This document shows, one piece after another, positions 17,304 to 25,786 of a stretch of 64,000 nucleotides of DNA. Origin of the DNA: Actinomycetota bacterium (lineage in GTDB: Bacteria > Actinomycetota > Thermoleophilia > Gaiellales > Gaiellaceae). The stretch is from NCBI GenBank assembly GCA_013816245.1, contig JACDEU010000005.1:45685-109684 (forward strand), in the 5' to 3' direction. The notes under the pieces are model-generated. The model was not told the origin of the DNA, searched no databases, and was given only the letters and a program-made list of their open reading frames with translations. Every line of letters starts with the position of its first letter. The first letter of the stretch is position 1. Both the position numbers and the translations under genes were made by a program.

Positions 17304-18278
17304 ATGCACCGACAGCGCACACGTCTCGCCGCGCGTGTTCCAGGGCGCGCCCGGCCGGTGGCGAAAGCCGTCGAGAACCGGGGAATCGTGGCTACATACG
17401 CCCTGCACGAGCACCTGCTCTCGAATCGCGCGAGCCGTCGGCTGCACGAATCCGACCCCCCGAGCCTGAACGACGTCCAGCGCAGCGCTCTCGAGGCGGT
17501 CGACCGGGAGGGCTACGCGACGCTTCGCTTCGACGAGCTCGTCACCGACGAGGCACTGCGCGACGCCGTGCTCGCTCAGGGCGCGGACTTCGTCGCGAGC
17601 ACGGAGGCGGGCCTGCGCGAGGAGTCGCGCGAAGACGGCCAGGGTTCCGAGCTCCGGCGCCGTCCCGGCAAGGAGTTCCTCGTCAGGGCGCACAGCTTCG
17701 ACGGCGTGCGCCTCGGGCTCGACCACGCGTGGTTGCGCGCCTGCCTGTCGCCGTACCTGCTCGACGTCGCGCGGGCATATCTCCGCATGTGGCCGAAGCT
17801 TTCCTACGTCGACCTCTGGTACACGGTTCCGCAGCCGCCGGAGGCCGACCGGGTCGCGTCGCAGCTCTGGCACTACGACTTCGACGACAAGCATCTGTTG
17901 AAGGCGTTCCTGTATCTCGACGACGTCGACGCCGAAACAGGCCCCTTCGAGTACGTCGCCGGAAGCCAACCGGGCGGCCCGCACCACGACGTGCGCCCGT
18001 GGAAGCCGATGGGCTTCGGGCGCGTGCCGGAGGACGAAGTGAAACGCGCGGTCCCGGACGAAGCGATCAGGACGTTCACCGCGCCGCGCGGGACGATCAT
18101 CTTCTGCAACACGAGCGGCCTGCACCGCGGAGGCTTTGCAACGAGCCGTGCGCGCGTGCTCGCGACTGCGACCTACTGCTCACCCGCGTCACTCGCTGCT
18201 CTCTCGGAACGGAACTACGACGTAGACCCCTCCCGGCTGAGCGGGCTCAGCCGGGAGGGGCGCTACGCCGTGAGCTGA
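17304..18278 (+). CDS. Phytanoyl-CoA dioxygenase (PhyH) family Fe(II)/2-oxoglutarate oxygenase
   Basis: The 324-residue protein has the cupin-type iron triad: His190 and Asp192 in LWHYDFDD and His274 in SGLHRGG, with Arg282 or Arg284 placed to hold 2-oxoglutarate. Such enzymes hydroxylate C-H bonds; in a glycan cluster the target may be a sugar, a lipid or a methyl group, which the sequence does not settle. The ATG at 17304 is preferred because it is 9 nt after a TAnnnT hexamer; an open frame runs far upstream inside the divergent gene. The last codons contain a perfect 14-bp inverted repeat. Confidence 0.85.
   Translation: MHRQRTRLAARVPGRARPVAKAVENRGIVATYALHEHLLSNRASRRLHESDPPSLNDVQRSALEAVDREGYATLRFDELVTDEALRDAVLAQGADFVASTEAGLREESREDGQGSELRRRPGKEFLVRAHSFDGVRLGLDHAWLRACLSPYLLDVARAYLRMWPKLSYVDLWYTVPQPPEADRVASQLWHYDFDDKHLLKAFLYLDDVDAETGPFEYVAGSQPGGPHHDVRPWKPMGFGRVPEDEVKRAVPDEAIRTFTAPRGTIIFCNTSGLHRGGFATSRARVLATATYCSPASLAALSERNYDVDPSRLSGLSREGRYAVS
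18227..18260. terminator. Perfect 14-bp inverted repeat between convergent genes
   Basis: The left arm (18227-18240) and right arm (18247-18260) are exact reverse complements around a 6-nt loop. The arms are GC-rich (CCCCTCCCGGCTGA and its complement). The hairpin lies inside the last codons of the dioxygenase gene and just past the end of the convergent Ig-like gene (gap 1 nt). It could end transcription from both sides; no T-tract follows either arm. Confidence 0.6.
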
Positions 18279-18279
18279 A

Positions 18280-19425
18280 TCAGCCCGACGCGGAGACGAC
18301 GAACGTCTTCGTCGAGATCCCGCCGGCAGCATCCTTTGCTCGGAGGGTCACGCGAGCGCTAGCCGTTGCCCGTGCGATGGCGGCGATCGTGCCCTTGACG
18401 GCATTGAGCCTGAGCCCTGTCGGAAGCGCACCGCGGGCGATAGACCAACGCACCGGCCGGACGCCACCCTTCGTGCCGAGCTTGAAGCTGAAGGCGCTAC
18501 CGACGCTCGCCCCACGGACACTCTTCGTCGAGATGACGAGCTTCGGAGCGACGCGGAAGGTGACGGCGGTCGTCTTCGAGTTGCCGTTCGCGTCGGTCAC
18601 CGTCATCTGCGACGAGTACGAGCCGACAGTGGCAGGCGTCCCGGTGATCGAGCCGCTGCTTCCGAGCGAGAGCCCAACCGGAAGACTGGATGCCGCCCAC
18701 GTGTACGGCCCCTGTCCCCCGTTCGCGGAGAGCGAACCGACGTAGCGGACGCCGACCTCGGCAGCACGGGTAGAGAGCCGCGCGACGAGCGGTTCGCTGA
18801 CGTTCAGCGTGAACGTCTTGGAGTCGACTCGCGTGCCGTCCGCCGACGGATTGGTGCTGACCGCCGTGCCTTTCACGGTGAAGGTCGACGAACCGACGGC
18901 CATCGGCGTGCCGGAGATTTGTCCGGCCGGCGAAAGCGTCAAGCCGGCAGGCAGGGTCCCGCTCGTCACCTCGTAGGTCACGTTCGACTGGATTCCCTGG
19001 TCTTGCAGCTGAGCGGAGTAGTCGGCGCCGACCGTCGCCGGCTTCAGCGAATCGGTTGCGATCGACCAGCGACGCGCCCAGATCTCGAAGGTGAAGAGCA
19101 ACTCGGCGCTGTTGCCGCAGATGTCCTTCAGGGCGATCCACGCGCGATAGACGCCCGCCTCGGTCGGCACGCCGTCGACCAGGCCGACGAGGTTCCTGGC
19201 ATTCCCGAGCTTGACGCCGGGCGGGAGCTCCCCGGACTCGAGCACGTACCTGTACGGCGCGTAGAAGCAGCCGCCGTGACTCGGCATCTCGAAGCGGTAG
19301 ATCTTTCCGACCTCGCCGCGCGGCGCTTCCTCGGCGTCGTCGTTGAAGTCGAGCGCAGACGCAACGCCCGCGAAGACTCCTGCCAGCAGAGCCATGAAGA
19401 GCACAGCTTTGGCGCAACGTCGCAT
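18280..19425 (-). CDS. Secreted protein with putative-Ig (He_PIG-type) repeats
   Basis: About 381 residues. A signal peptide (KAVLFMALLAGVFAGVASA) is followed by a Cys-containing module and three Ig-like repeats, each recognisable by LPxGL...G.I.GTP.. (for example LPAGLTLSPAGQISGTP and LPVGLSLGSSGSITGTP). It is probably anchored to or exported onto the cell surface; no LPXTG or membrane tail is visible. ATG 19425 is preferred because AGGGG lies 5 nt upstream; a GTG two codons earlier is possible. It is paralogous to the next gene upstream. A role in binding the local polysaccharide is only a guess. Confidence 0.75.
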   Translation of the reverse strand: MRRCAKAVLFMALLAGVFAGVASALDFNDDAEEAPRGEVGKIYRFEMPSHGGCFYAPYRYVLESGELPPGVKLGNARNLVGLVDGVPTEAGVYRAWIALKDICGNSAELLFTFEIWARRWSIATDSLKPATVGADYSAQLQDQGIQSNVTYEVTSGTLPAGLTLSPAGQISGTPMAVGSSTFTVKGTAVSTNPSADGTRVDSKTFTLNVSEPLVARLSTRAAEVGVRYVGSLSANGGQGPYTWAASSLPVGLSLGSSGSITGTPATVGSYSSQMTVTDANGNSKTTAVTFRVAPKLVISTKSVRGASVGSAFSFKLGTKGGVRPVRWSIARGALPTGLRLNAVKGTIAAIARATASARVTLRAKDAAGGISTKTFVVSASG

Positions 19426-19445
19426 CCACACCCCTGTTACAAGCT

Positions 19446-19485
19446 AGACGTTCGGTTCCTTCCGCAAGGTCGGAACCGAACGTCT
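19446..19485 (-). terminator. Perfect 14-bp inverted repeat after the first Ig-like gene
   Basis: Arms 19446-19459 and 19472-19485 are exact reverse complements (AGACGTTCGGTTCC and its complement) with a 12-nt loop. It fills most of the 65-bp gap between the two Ig-like genes, 11 nt past the upstream gene's stop. There is no T-tract, so it may act as a partial terminator, an mRNA-stabilising hairpin or a protein-binding site. Confidence 0.6.
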
Positions 19486-19496
19486 GCATTTGTCGA

Positions 19497-20651
19497 TTAC
19501 CTGACGGTGATGGTGAACGTCTGCGTGGCCGAGACGCGGAGGCCGTCGGTGACGCGGATTGCGACCGTCAGCTTGCCTGCCTTGGTCGGCGTCCCGGCAA
19601 TCGCTCCGGTCCTGGCGTCGAGCTTCAGGCCGGCCGGAAGCTTCCCGAGGCTGCGCCACTTGAAGCGCTTGACACCGCCGGTCGTCTTGAGCTTGAGCAA
19701 GTACGGCTTACCGACTGTCGCTGCCTTCAGCTTCGTCGTCTTGATGGCGATGTGCGCCGCGACGTTGACCTTGAAGATCAGGTTCTGTGTCAGACCTGCA
19801 GCGCCGTCGGTGGTCGTAACCTTGACGGTGTAGGGCCCGGCAACCGAAGGTGTCCCGCTCAAGACGTGAGTCGCGGGGTCGAACGTCAGCCCGGCGGGAA
19901 CCTCCGACACCGCCCACGAGTACGTCCCGAGACCGCCGGTCGCCTGGAAGGTCGCGGTGAAGAGCTTCCCGACCTCGGCCGGACGTGCGCCGGGCCCGGT
20001 GACCTTCAACGGATCGATGACCTGCAGGGTGTACTGAGCCGACCTCGAGGAGGTGCCGTTGTTGACCGTGACCGTGACCGTGTAGTTACCGGCGGTCGTC
20101 GGGGTCCCGGTGATCGTGCTGCCGCTGACCGCGAGGCCGGCCGGGAGTCCCGAGGCAGACCAGGTCTGGTTGCCACCACCGGACGCGGTGAGCGTCTCGG
20201 TGTATGCCGCGCCAACAACCCCGCGTCGCAACGATGACGTCTTGATCGCGAGCGGTGCCGGGCCGATCGTGATCTCGAATAACCGGTCGGCGCGATCACC
20301 GAGACAGGTCGGCGACTCCGGTGTCGTGATCGTCACGTAGAACTGGTAATGACCGGGCGTCGTCGGGGTGCCGTGCAACCGGCCGATGCCGCCGCTCGAC
20401 GAGTCGTTGACGGTCGAGAGCGTCAGACCGGGCGGAGGCGTGCCGCCGGTGAAGTTGTAGTGATAGGGCGGGCAGCCCGAGCGTGCGTACATGTCGAACT
20501 GGTAGGGCACCTCGGCATTGCCTGCGGGGATGACGCAGGTCGGCTTGCTGTTGTCGCACGTTCGGTCCTGGAACGTGAGTGCCGACGCGCTGCCCGCCGC
20601 GAGGCACGCGAGCACTGCGAACGCAAATGTGACCTGAAGCAAGCGTTTCAA
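19497..20651 (-). CDS. Secreted protein with putative-Ig (He_PIG-type) repeats, second copy
   Basis: The 384-residue protein has a signal peptide (VTFAFAVLACLAAGSASA), a Cys-rich first module with paired cysteines (DRTCDN, KPTCV, SGCPP, PTCLG) and then three further LPAGL/GTP Ig-like repeats. It is homologous to its downstream neighbour, so the two are tandem duplicates. The start codon is TTG at 20651, decided by the strong ribosome-binding site AAAGGGG ending 8 nt upstream. It is one of the few genes here with a real leader and Shine-Dalgarno sequence. Function is unknown; surface adhesion or glycan binding is inferred. Confidence 0.78.
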   Translation of the reverse strand: MKRLLQVTFAFAVLACLAAGSASALTFQDRTCDNSKPTCVIPAGNAEVPYQFDMYARSGCPPYHYNFTGGTPPPGLTLSTVNDSSSGGIGRLHGTPTTPGHYQFYVTITTPESPTCLGDRADRLFEITIGPAPLAIKTSSLRRGVVGAAYTETLTASGGGNQTWSASGLPAGLAVSGSTITGTPTTAGNYTVTVTVNNGTSSRSAQYTLQVIDPLKVTGPGARPAEVGKLFTATFQATGGLGTYSWAVSEVPAGLTFDPATHVLSGTPSVAGPYTVKVTTTDGAAGLTQNLIFKVNVAAHIAIKTTKLKAATVGKPYLLKLKTTGGVKRFKWRSLGKLPAGLKLDARTGAIAGTPTKAGKLTVAIRVTDGLRVSATQTFTITVR

Positions 20652-20825
20652 GGATCAAACCCCTTTCTCAGAACGACTCGGTCTTACCGCCCTCGATGGC
20701 GGCCAGGAAAGTAGCAGGGAAAAGCTGCGGTCTGGTCCCACCTCACAAATCGCTTACTTTCCAGCATCAATGGCCCATTCTGGCGGCCGCTGCGGATAAG
20801 GAATGGCGATAGCGTCGGAGGGGTC
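20652..20825. other. Divergent intergenic region with leader hairpin
   Basis: This 174-bp gap is among the longest in the window and is less GC-rich than the genes. On minus it holds the leader of the Ig-like gene: AAAGGGG before the TTG start, a 5-bp-stem hairpin (20687-20702) and a possible -10 TACTTT (20708-20713). On plus, TAGCGT (20810-20815) ends 10 nt before the GTG of the broken epimerase gene. No known riboswitch was recognised. Confidence 0.4.
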
Positions 20826-21832
20826 GTGCGGCGCGCCGTCGTGACGGGATCCGGGGGCCTCGTCGGCTCGGAGACGGTGGCCTATCTGGTCCAAGCGGGC
20901 TTCGACGTGATCGGGATCGAGAACGACATGCGGTCGTACTTCTTCGGTCCCGAAGCTTCGACCCGCCCTCAGACGGAGCGACTCCTCGAGGCGTACGGGA
21001 GCGCCTTCCGTCGATCGAGGTTCGCGACGAAGATGCCGTCGACGCGCTCTTCGCCGAGAACCGAGCCGGGCTCGAACTGATCGTGCACACGACGGACTTC
21101 ACGATGAACGCCAACGGCACACTGAACCTGCTCGAGGCGACGTTCGTCTTCGCCTCGACGAACAAGGTCTACGGCGACCGCCCGAACTCGCTTCCCTTTG
21201 TCGAGCTCGAGACGCGGCTCGAGCCGCCGGAGACCACGAGCTCTATGCCGGCATTCCGACCACCTTCTCGATCGACCAGTCGCTGCACTCGCTCTTCGGC
21301 GTGTCGAAGGCGGCTGCCGACCTGCTCGTGCAGGAGTACGGGCGCTACTTCGGTATCCCCACGGCCTGCTTCCGGGGAGGGTGCCTCACGGGACCGAACC
21401 ACGCTGGGGCTCGATTACACAGCTTCCTGTCGTACCTGATGCGCTGCACGGTCAGGGGCGAGCGCTACACCGTGCACGGATACGGCGGTAAGCAGGTGCG
21501 GGACAATCTGCACAGCGCTGACCTGGTGCGCGCATTTGCCGACTTTCACGGCGAGCCACGCATCGCCGCCGTCTACAACCTGGTGCGGGGGGCGCTACGC
21601 CAATTGCTCGATGCTCGAGGCGATCGCGCTCTGCGAGCAGATTGCGGGACGGGAGCTCGACTGGGAGCTCGCGAACGAGCCCCGCGTCGGCGACCATCGC
21701 TGGTGGATCAGCGATCTCGAAGAGTTTCGCCGCGACTATCCCGACTGGCAACCGACCTACGGAATCGAGGACACGCTGCGCGAGATCTACGAGCAGAACG
21801 CCGAGCGCTGGAGCGTGCCCATCCGACGCTAG
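20826..21832 (+). pseudogene. Decayed CDP-tyvelose/paratose 2-epimerase-like gene
   Basis: Joining three frames rebuilds an SDR epimerase. The first frame (from GTG 20826) gives [15 protein letters not shown] and [15 protein letters not shown] frameshift near 21008 leads to [31 protein letters not shown] and [12 protein letters not shown] second near 21230 leads to [20 protein letters not shown] and [16 protein letters not shown] third in the G-run near 21590 leads to [13 protein letters not shown] and the normal C-terminus. Family members also have about 12-15 residues after the IVHT segment and 7-8 after LLEAT that are missing here. Three frameshifts plus two deletions make a functional product very unlikely. 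Confidence 0.85.
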
Positions 21833-21862
21833 CGGCGAAAGAGCTTTCCCGGGAGAAAGAGT

Positions 21863-23110
21863 CTAGGTCCACTCGAGCAGCGGGCGCACGACTCCCTGCA
21901 ACTGGCCGCTGAACTGGCCACGGGCCGAACCGCCCTCGCCCGGGTCGTGCACGTGGAACGAGATCAGATCGCGCGCGGCCGCGTGGTGGAAGAGCTTCGT
22001 CGGCCCGATCGAGCAGACGTCGACGTGCACGGAGATCAGGCCTTCGTTCAAGAGGTTCCCGGGGATCCAGGCCGTCGCGACGTAGTCGCCGGGCGGCCGC
22101 GCGTCGCTCCAGCGCGGGCTCGTGTCCATGGCGTTGAACGCAACGTCGCCCTTGCCGTCGAACAGCTTGATCTTCGGAAAGATCGGCTCGCCGTGGCGCA
22201 GCACACTCAGCTCGATCTCGATTCCTACCGGACGACGGACGTCCGCGGCATCCGTGCGCTCCCCGTGCTCGTCGACTACTCGAACCCGCCGGATGCGCAC
22301 CAGATCGTCGCCGGGAGCCGTGTTGACGTCCGGCCACGCCTGCTCCGAGGTCGAGCCGTGTCCCATCTGCAAGTACTGCGCGACGACTTCCGTGCTCGGC
22401 CCGTCCTGCACGACAGCACCGCGTTCCAGCAGGATCACCCGCTCGCAGAGCTGTGCGACCGCCTGCATGTTGTGCGAGACGAACAGCACTGTGCGCCCGG
22501 TGCCGCCGATCTCCTCCATCCGGCCGAGGCAACGGCGCTGGAACTCGGCGTCGCCCACGGCGAGCACCTCGTCTACGAGCATGATCTCCGGCTCGAGGTG
22601 CGCAGCGACCGAGAAGGCAAGCCGCACGTACATGCCGCTCGAGTAGCGCTTCACGGGTGTGTCCATGAACTGCTCGATGCCCGAGAACTCCGTGATGTCG
22701 GGGAGCTTGCGAATGATCTCGCGCCGTTTCATGCCGAGAATCGCGCCGTTCAGGAAGACGTTCTCGCGGCCCGTGAGCTCCGGGTGGAAACCTGTTCCGA
22801 CCTCGAGGAGGCTGCTGACCCGCCCACGGATCGTGGCGCGGCCCGACGTGGGCGTCGTGATCCTCGTCAGAACCTTGAGCAGCGTCGATTTGCCCGCACC
22901 GTTGCGCCCGATCACGCCGAGCACCTCGCCCTGCGCGACGTCGAAGGAGATGTCCTTCAGGGCCCAGATCTCCTCGTGGTGATGTTGCCCCGTCTGCCGG
23001 ATCCGTCTGGCCGCGCCGGCGATCGTGTCGCGCAACGTCCCGTAGCCACGTTGCAGCTCACCGATGCGGTAGCGTTTGGAGAGAGCTTCTGCCGTGATCG
23101 CCGCGGACAT
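21863..23110 (-). CDS. wzt: Polysaccharide ABC exporter ATPase with C-terminal glycan-binding domain (Wzt-like)
   Basis: The 415-residue protein has Walker [10 protein letters not shown] (68-76), signature [11 protein letters not shown] (156-166) and Walker B IMLVDE (176-181), followed by a SHNM switch. From about 260 a beta-rich C-terminal domain ([12 protein letters not shown] near the end) resembles the Wzt domain that recognises the non-reducing end of the O-polysaccharide. It drives export of a finished, lipid-linked chain through the permease encoded 3 nt upstream. The extra domain suggests export depends on a terminal modification, such as methylation. Confidence 0.9.
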   Translation of the reverse strand: MSAAITAEALSKRYRIGELQRGYGTLRDTIAGAARRIRQTGQHHHEEIWALKDISFDVAQGEVLGVIGRNGAGKSTLLKVLTRITTPTSGRATIRGRVSSLLEVGTGFHPELTGRENVFLNGAILGMKRREIIRKLPDITEFSGIEQFMDTPVKRYSSGMYVRLAFSVAAHLEPEIMLVDEVLAVGDAEFQRRCLGRMEEIGGTGRTVLFVSHNMQAVAQLCERVILLERGAVVQDGPSTEVVAQYLQMGHGSTSEQAWPDVNTAPGDDLVRIRRVRVVDEHGERTDAADVRRPVGIEIELSVLRHGEPIFPKIKLFDGKGDVAFNAMDTSPRWSDARPPGDYVATAWIPGNLLNEGLISVHVDVCSIGPTKLFHHAAARDLISFHVHDPGEGGSARGQFSGQLQGVVRPLLEWT

Positions 23111-23113
23111 GGC

Positions 23114-24034
23114 CTAGATCGTGTCCGCGAACTTCGGCTCGGAGCGGCGGAAGAACACGAGCCCGAGCAGGAAGATCAGGATCGCCGAGCCGACGCTCAC
23201 GAGAAATTGGCCGGTGTCCGGCGGAGGCGTGCCGACGAGCGCCCAGCGAAAGCCGGTGATTGCCCCGTTCATCGGATTGGTCGCGAGCACCCACTGCCAT
23301 TTCAGCGGCAGGGCCGCGATCGGATAGACGACGGAGGATACGTAGAGCCAGGTCTGCACGATGAAGGGGATCACGTAGGGCACGTCGCGGTAGCGGACGT
23401 TCAGCGCCGAGAGAAACAGGCCGGTGCCGAGCGCGGTGGCGATGGCGAGGAGCAGGAACGCCGGCGCGAGGTACGCCCTGTGGCCGAGCGGCGTGTGATA
23501 GTAGCCCATCAGCCCGACCAGCACCGTCGAGGCCATCAGCAGGTCGACGATCGGAACGAGCGCTGCCGAAGCCGGCAGCAGAACGCGCGGGAAGTAGACC
23601 TTCGTCACGAGCGGAACGTTGGAGACGAGGCTCATGCTCGTTCCCGTCAGCGCGGACGAGAAGTACGACCAGAGCAGCAGGCCCGAGTAGAGGAACACCG
23701 GATACTGCTGGCCCTGGTTTGGGAACTTCGCGAACTTTCCGAAGACCAACGTAAAGACGACCATGGTGAGAAAGGGCTGCAGGATCGCCCACGCGACGCC
23801 GATGAAGGTCTGCTTGTAGCGCACCTTGACGTCGCGCCAGACGAAGCGTCCGAGCAGCTCTCGGTAATGCCAGAGCTCGCGGAGATCGAGGCGCGGCAAG
23901 CGCGCGGGCGGCCGGATTACGGTCACACGGTCGGGCCGGAACGCAAGGGCGTCACCAACGCGATCGACGGCCCGCCGGCCCACGGAGCGCCCTGGTTTCG
24001 GCTCGGCGACCGCGCTCTCGGAAGGGCGGTTCAC
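23114..24034 (-). CDS. wzm: Polysaccharide ABC exporter permease (Wzm-like)
   Basis: The 306-residue protein has an N-terminal cytosolic stretch, an amphipathic LLGRFVWRDVKVRYKQT helix typical of ABC-2 permeases, then six hydrophobic helices, ending FFRRSEPKFADTI. It forms the channel for the Wzt ATPase. The start is taken as GTG 24034, 10 nt after the previous stop; later in-frame GTG codons are possible. A longer open frame upstream belongs to a shadow of the neighbouring gene. Exporter genes and the Wzz-like/ligase genes occur in the same locus, which is unusual for one polymer. Confidence 0.9.
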   Translation of the reverse strand: MNRPSESAVAEPKPGRSVGRRAVDRVGDALAFRPDRVTVIRPPARLPRLDLRELWHYRELLGRFVWRDVKVRYKQTFIGVAWAILQPFLTMVVFTLVFGKFAKFPNQGQQYPVFLYSGLLLWSYFSSALTGTSMSLVSNVPLVTKVYFPRVLLPASAALVPIVDLLMASTVLVGLMGYYHTPLGHRAYLAPAFLLLAIATALGTGLFLSALNVRYRDVPYVIPFIVQTWLYVSSVVYPIAALPLKWQWVLATNPMNGAITGFRWALVGTPPPDTGQFLVSVGSAILIFLLGLVFFRRSEPKFADTI

Positions 24035-24044
24035 GCGGCCGATG

Positions 24045-25010
24045 CTACCCGCCCCGTTTCGACTCGACGGCGGCGAGGCGCCGCTCGAACGCACCCACGC
24101 GCTCGGCGAGGCGCACAGCCGAGTCCATGGCCAGCATCGCGTCGATCTCCTCGGCAAACGCGACGTCCTCGGCCGGAGACGACGACCGGACGCTGCCGCC
24201 GTGCAGCGTGTCGCGCAGACGTGTGTCGATTGCGAGCAGCCCCGCTGCAATACCGCGCTCCATCGCCTCGTCGTCGACGAGCAGCTCGCGATAGAGCTCC
24301 TCCGGATCGGCCTGCACGCTCTGTGCAAGTCTCGCGACGTGCGAGGGAACGAGATCCCCGCCTGCGAGCCGATGCCCTGCAAGCGTCCGGGAGTACTTGC
24401 CGAGCAGATGGTTGCGACTTCGGATCGGAAAGTGGAGGATCTCGAACGCGACCCAGTCCCGCAGCAACGCAAGCCCGTCGCCCTCGACGTCGTGATTGCC
24501 TCGCCCGACGCGAACCCTGCCGTTCGCGCGGTGCGCGACCTTTGCGTTGGCGCAGTAGGGATCAGCGGGATCGTGCGCCGGTGCGCGGCGGACGATCATC
24601 CGCTCGTAGAACGGATCGTCGTCGTCCGGCCGGAGTGCGAAGTGTCGCCAGATGCCGCGAACGGCGCCATAGCCCGGAGGCACCGCCGCGAACACCTCGC
24701 GAAGAGTGCCCCCTCGGGCGAACCAGAACTCGTCGGTGTCCGTGTTGATCACCCAGTCGGCACCGAACCTCGTCGCCGCAAGCCGTGCCATGTCGGTCAC
24801 CCACTCGGTTTGCCGGAAGGCCTCGCCCTCCTCGCGGTGCAGATGAAGTCTGCCCTCATCCTCGTAACGTTGGAGGATCTCAGTCGTGCCGTCATCGGAA
24901 CGATGGTCGGTCGCAAGGATGAAATCGACTCCCGCACCGAGGTGATAGCGAAGGTTGTCCTCGATGATGTCCGCCTCGTTGCGGACGGTGATCGTCATCA
25001 CGATCTTCAA
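24045..25010 (-). CDS. GT2-like glycosyltransferase (PF13704-type) with coiled-coil tail
   Basis: The 321-residue enzyme begins MKIVMTITVRNEADIIEDNL and has ATDHRSDDGTTEIL and the donor-metal motif DTDEFW (Asp91-x-Asp93). A C-terminal helix (VGAFERRLAAVES) is predicted to form a short coiled coil. It resembles the Glyco_tranf_2_4 group, whose substrates are poorly known. It is one of three related genes in the window (also 25007-25786 and 30107-31132). It overlaps the upstream gene by an ATGA and lies 10 nt from the Wzm gene, so it is in the exporter operon. Confidence 0.82.
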   Translation of the reverse strand: MKIVMTITVRNEADIIEDNLRYHLGAGVDFILATDHRSDDGTTEILQRYEDEGRLHLHREEGEAFRQTEWVTDMARLAATRFGADWVINTDTDEFWFARGGTLREVFAAVPPGYGAVRGIWRHFALRPDDDDPFYERMIVRRAPAHDPADPYCANAKVAHRANGRVRVGRGNHDVEGDGLALLRDWVAFEILHFPIRSRNHLLGKYSRTLAGHRLAGGDLVPSHVARLAQSVQADPEELYRELLVDDEAMERGIAAGLLAIDTRLRDTLHGGSVRSSSPAEDVAFAEEIDAMLAMDSAVRLAERVGAFERRLAAVESKRGG

Positions 25011-25786
25011 GTGCGCTTCCAGCTTGCTCGTAATCTGCGCTTCACGCTCTCGATAACGCCGCTCTCGACCGCAGCGAGACGATGCTCGAGCGCGTTCAGA
25101 CGATTGCGCGTGTCCGCCAGCTCAGCATCACGTAGTGCTGCAAGGTCGGCGGCGAACCGGGCCTCCTCGGCGACACTGCCGCGTGCAAAGTCCGGAGCCC
25201 GGCCTTCGGCGATCATGCGCATCGCGGCGCGCAGCCGGGTGTCGAGCGTGAGCGAGCCATCGTCCACGGCTCGTCGGAACGCCTTGTCGTAGCCGTCGTC
25301 GTTCGCCGAGAGGTGAAACACCTCGATCGGATACCAACCGCGGACGGGAGACGTCTCCGCGTCGTCGGTCCGGCCGCGTCGCACGAAGCGCAGCTCCGGC
25401 GACGGTTGCGCGCGTCGGTAGATCATCCGTTCGGCGATGGGGGCTCCCGGAATGTCGGCGGGCACGAATTCACGAGACAGAGCCTGGACGCTCCCGTAGC
25501 TGGACGACACAGGCTGCAGCAGCTGCTTGAGCGTTCCGCCGCGCGGCCACCAGAACTCGTTCGCGCGACTCTCGATCACCCAGTCCGCACCGAGCTCTTC
25601 TGCGGCTGCCGTTGCGGAGCCGCGAACGAGCTCGACGCCGTCTGCCCGTGTGAACCGCTCGGGAAGCGCAAGCGCGCCGTCGCTCTCGACGAGGATGACG
25701 TCGACTCCCGCAGCGAGATGGAAAGCCAGGTGAGCTTCAAGCGGCTCGGCTCCGATCCCGAGCTTCGTTGCGAGCGCGAGCTTCAT
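25007..25786 (-). CDS. Degenerate PF13704-type glycosyltransferase, predicted inactive
   Basis: The 259-residue protein aligns with its two paralogues (ADWVI.....EFWWPRGGTLKQLL is conserved) but lacks the catalytic parts. The NEAD motif is replaced by GIGAE, the SDDGT loop by DGALAL, and the metal-binding TDTDE/ADADE by SRANE (residues 73-77). It is also about 60 residues shorter in the middle. The C-terminal coiled-coil tail (LNALEHRLAAVES) is kept. The frame is intact and translationally coupled on both sides (ATGA overlaps), which argues for a retained non-catalytic role, such as a partner of the active neighbour. Confidence 0.72.
   Translation of the reverse strand: MKLALATKLGIGAEPLEAHLAFHLAAGVDVILVESDGALALPERFTRADGVELVRGSATAAAEELGADWVIESRANEFWWPRGGTLKQLLQPVSSSYGSVQALSREFVPADIPGAPIAERMIYRRAQPSPELRFVRRGRTDDAETSPVRGWYPIEVFHLSANDDGYDKAFRRAVDDGSLTLDTRLRAAMRMIAEGRAPDFARGSVAEEARFAADLAALRDAELADTRNRLNALEHRLAAVESGVIESVKRRLRASWKRT

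Noticed and set aside
20652..20825. Possible riboswitch upstream of the Ig-like genes
   Set aside because: Only one short stem and no conserved core of any known riboswitch class could be found.
21844..21859. Imperfect hairpin between the broken epimerase and the Wzt gene
   Set aside because: The arms need bulges and there is no T-tract. Evidence is too weak for a terminator call.
21947..24748. A 933-codon open frame on the plus strand
   Set aside because: It lies opposite the Wzm/Wzt and glycosyltransferase genes, is Arg/Asp-rich and low in complexity, and shows no family motif. High GC produces many such shadows.
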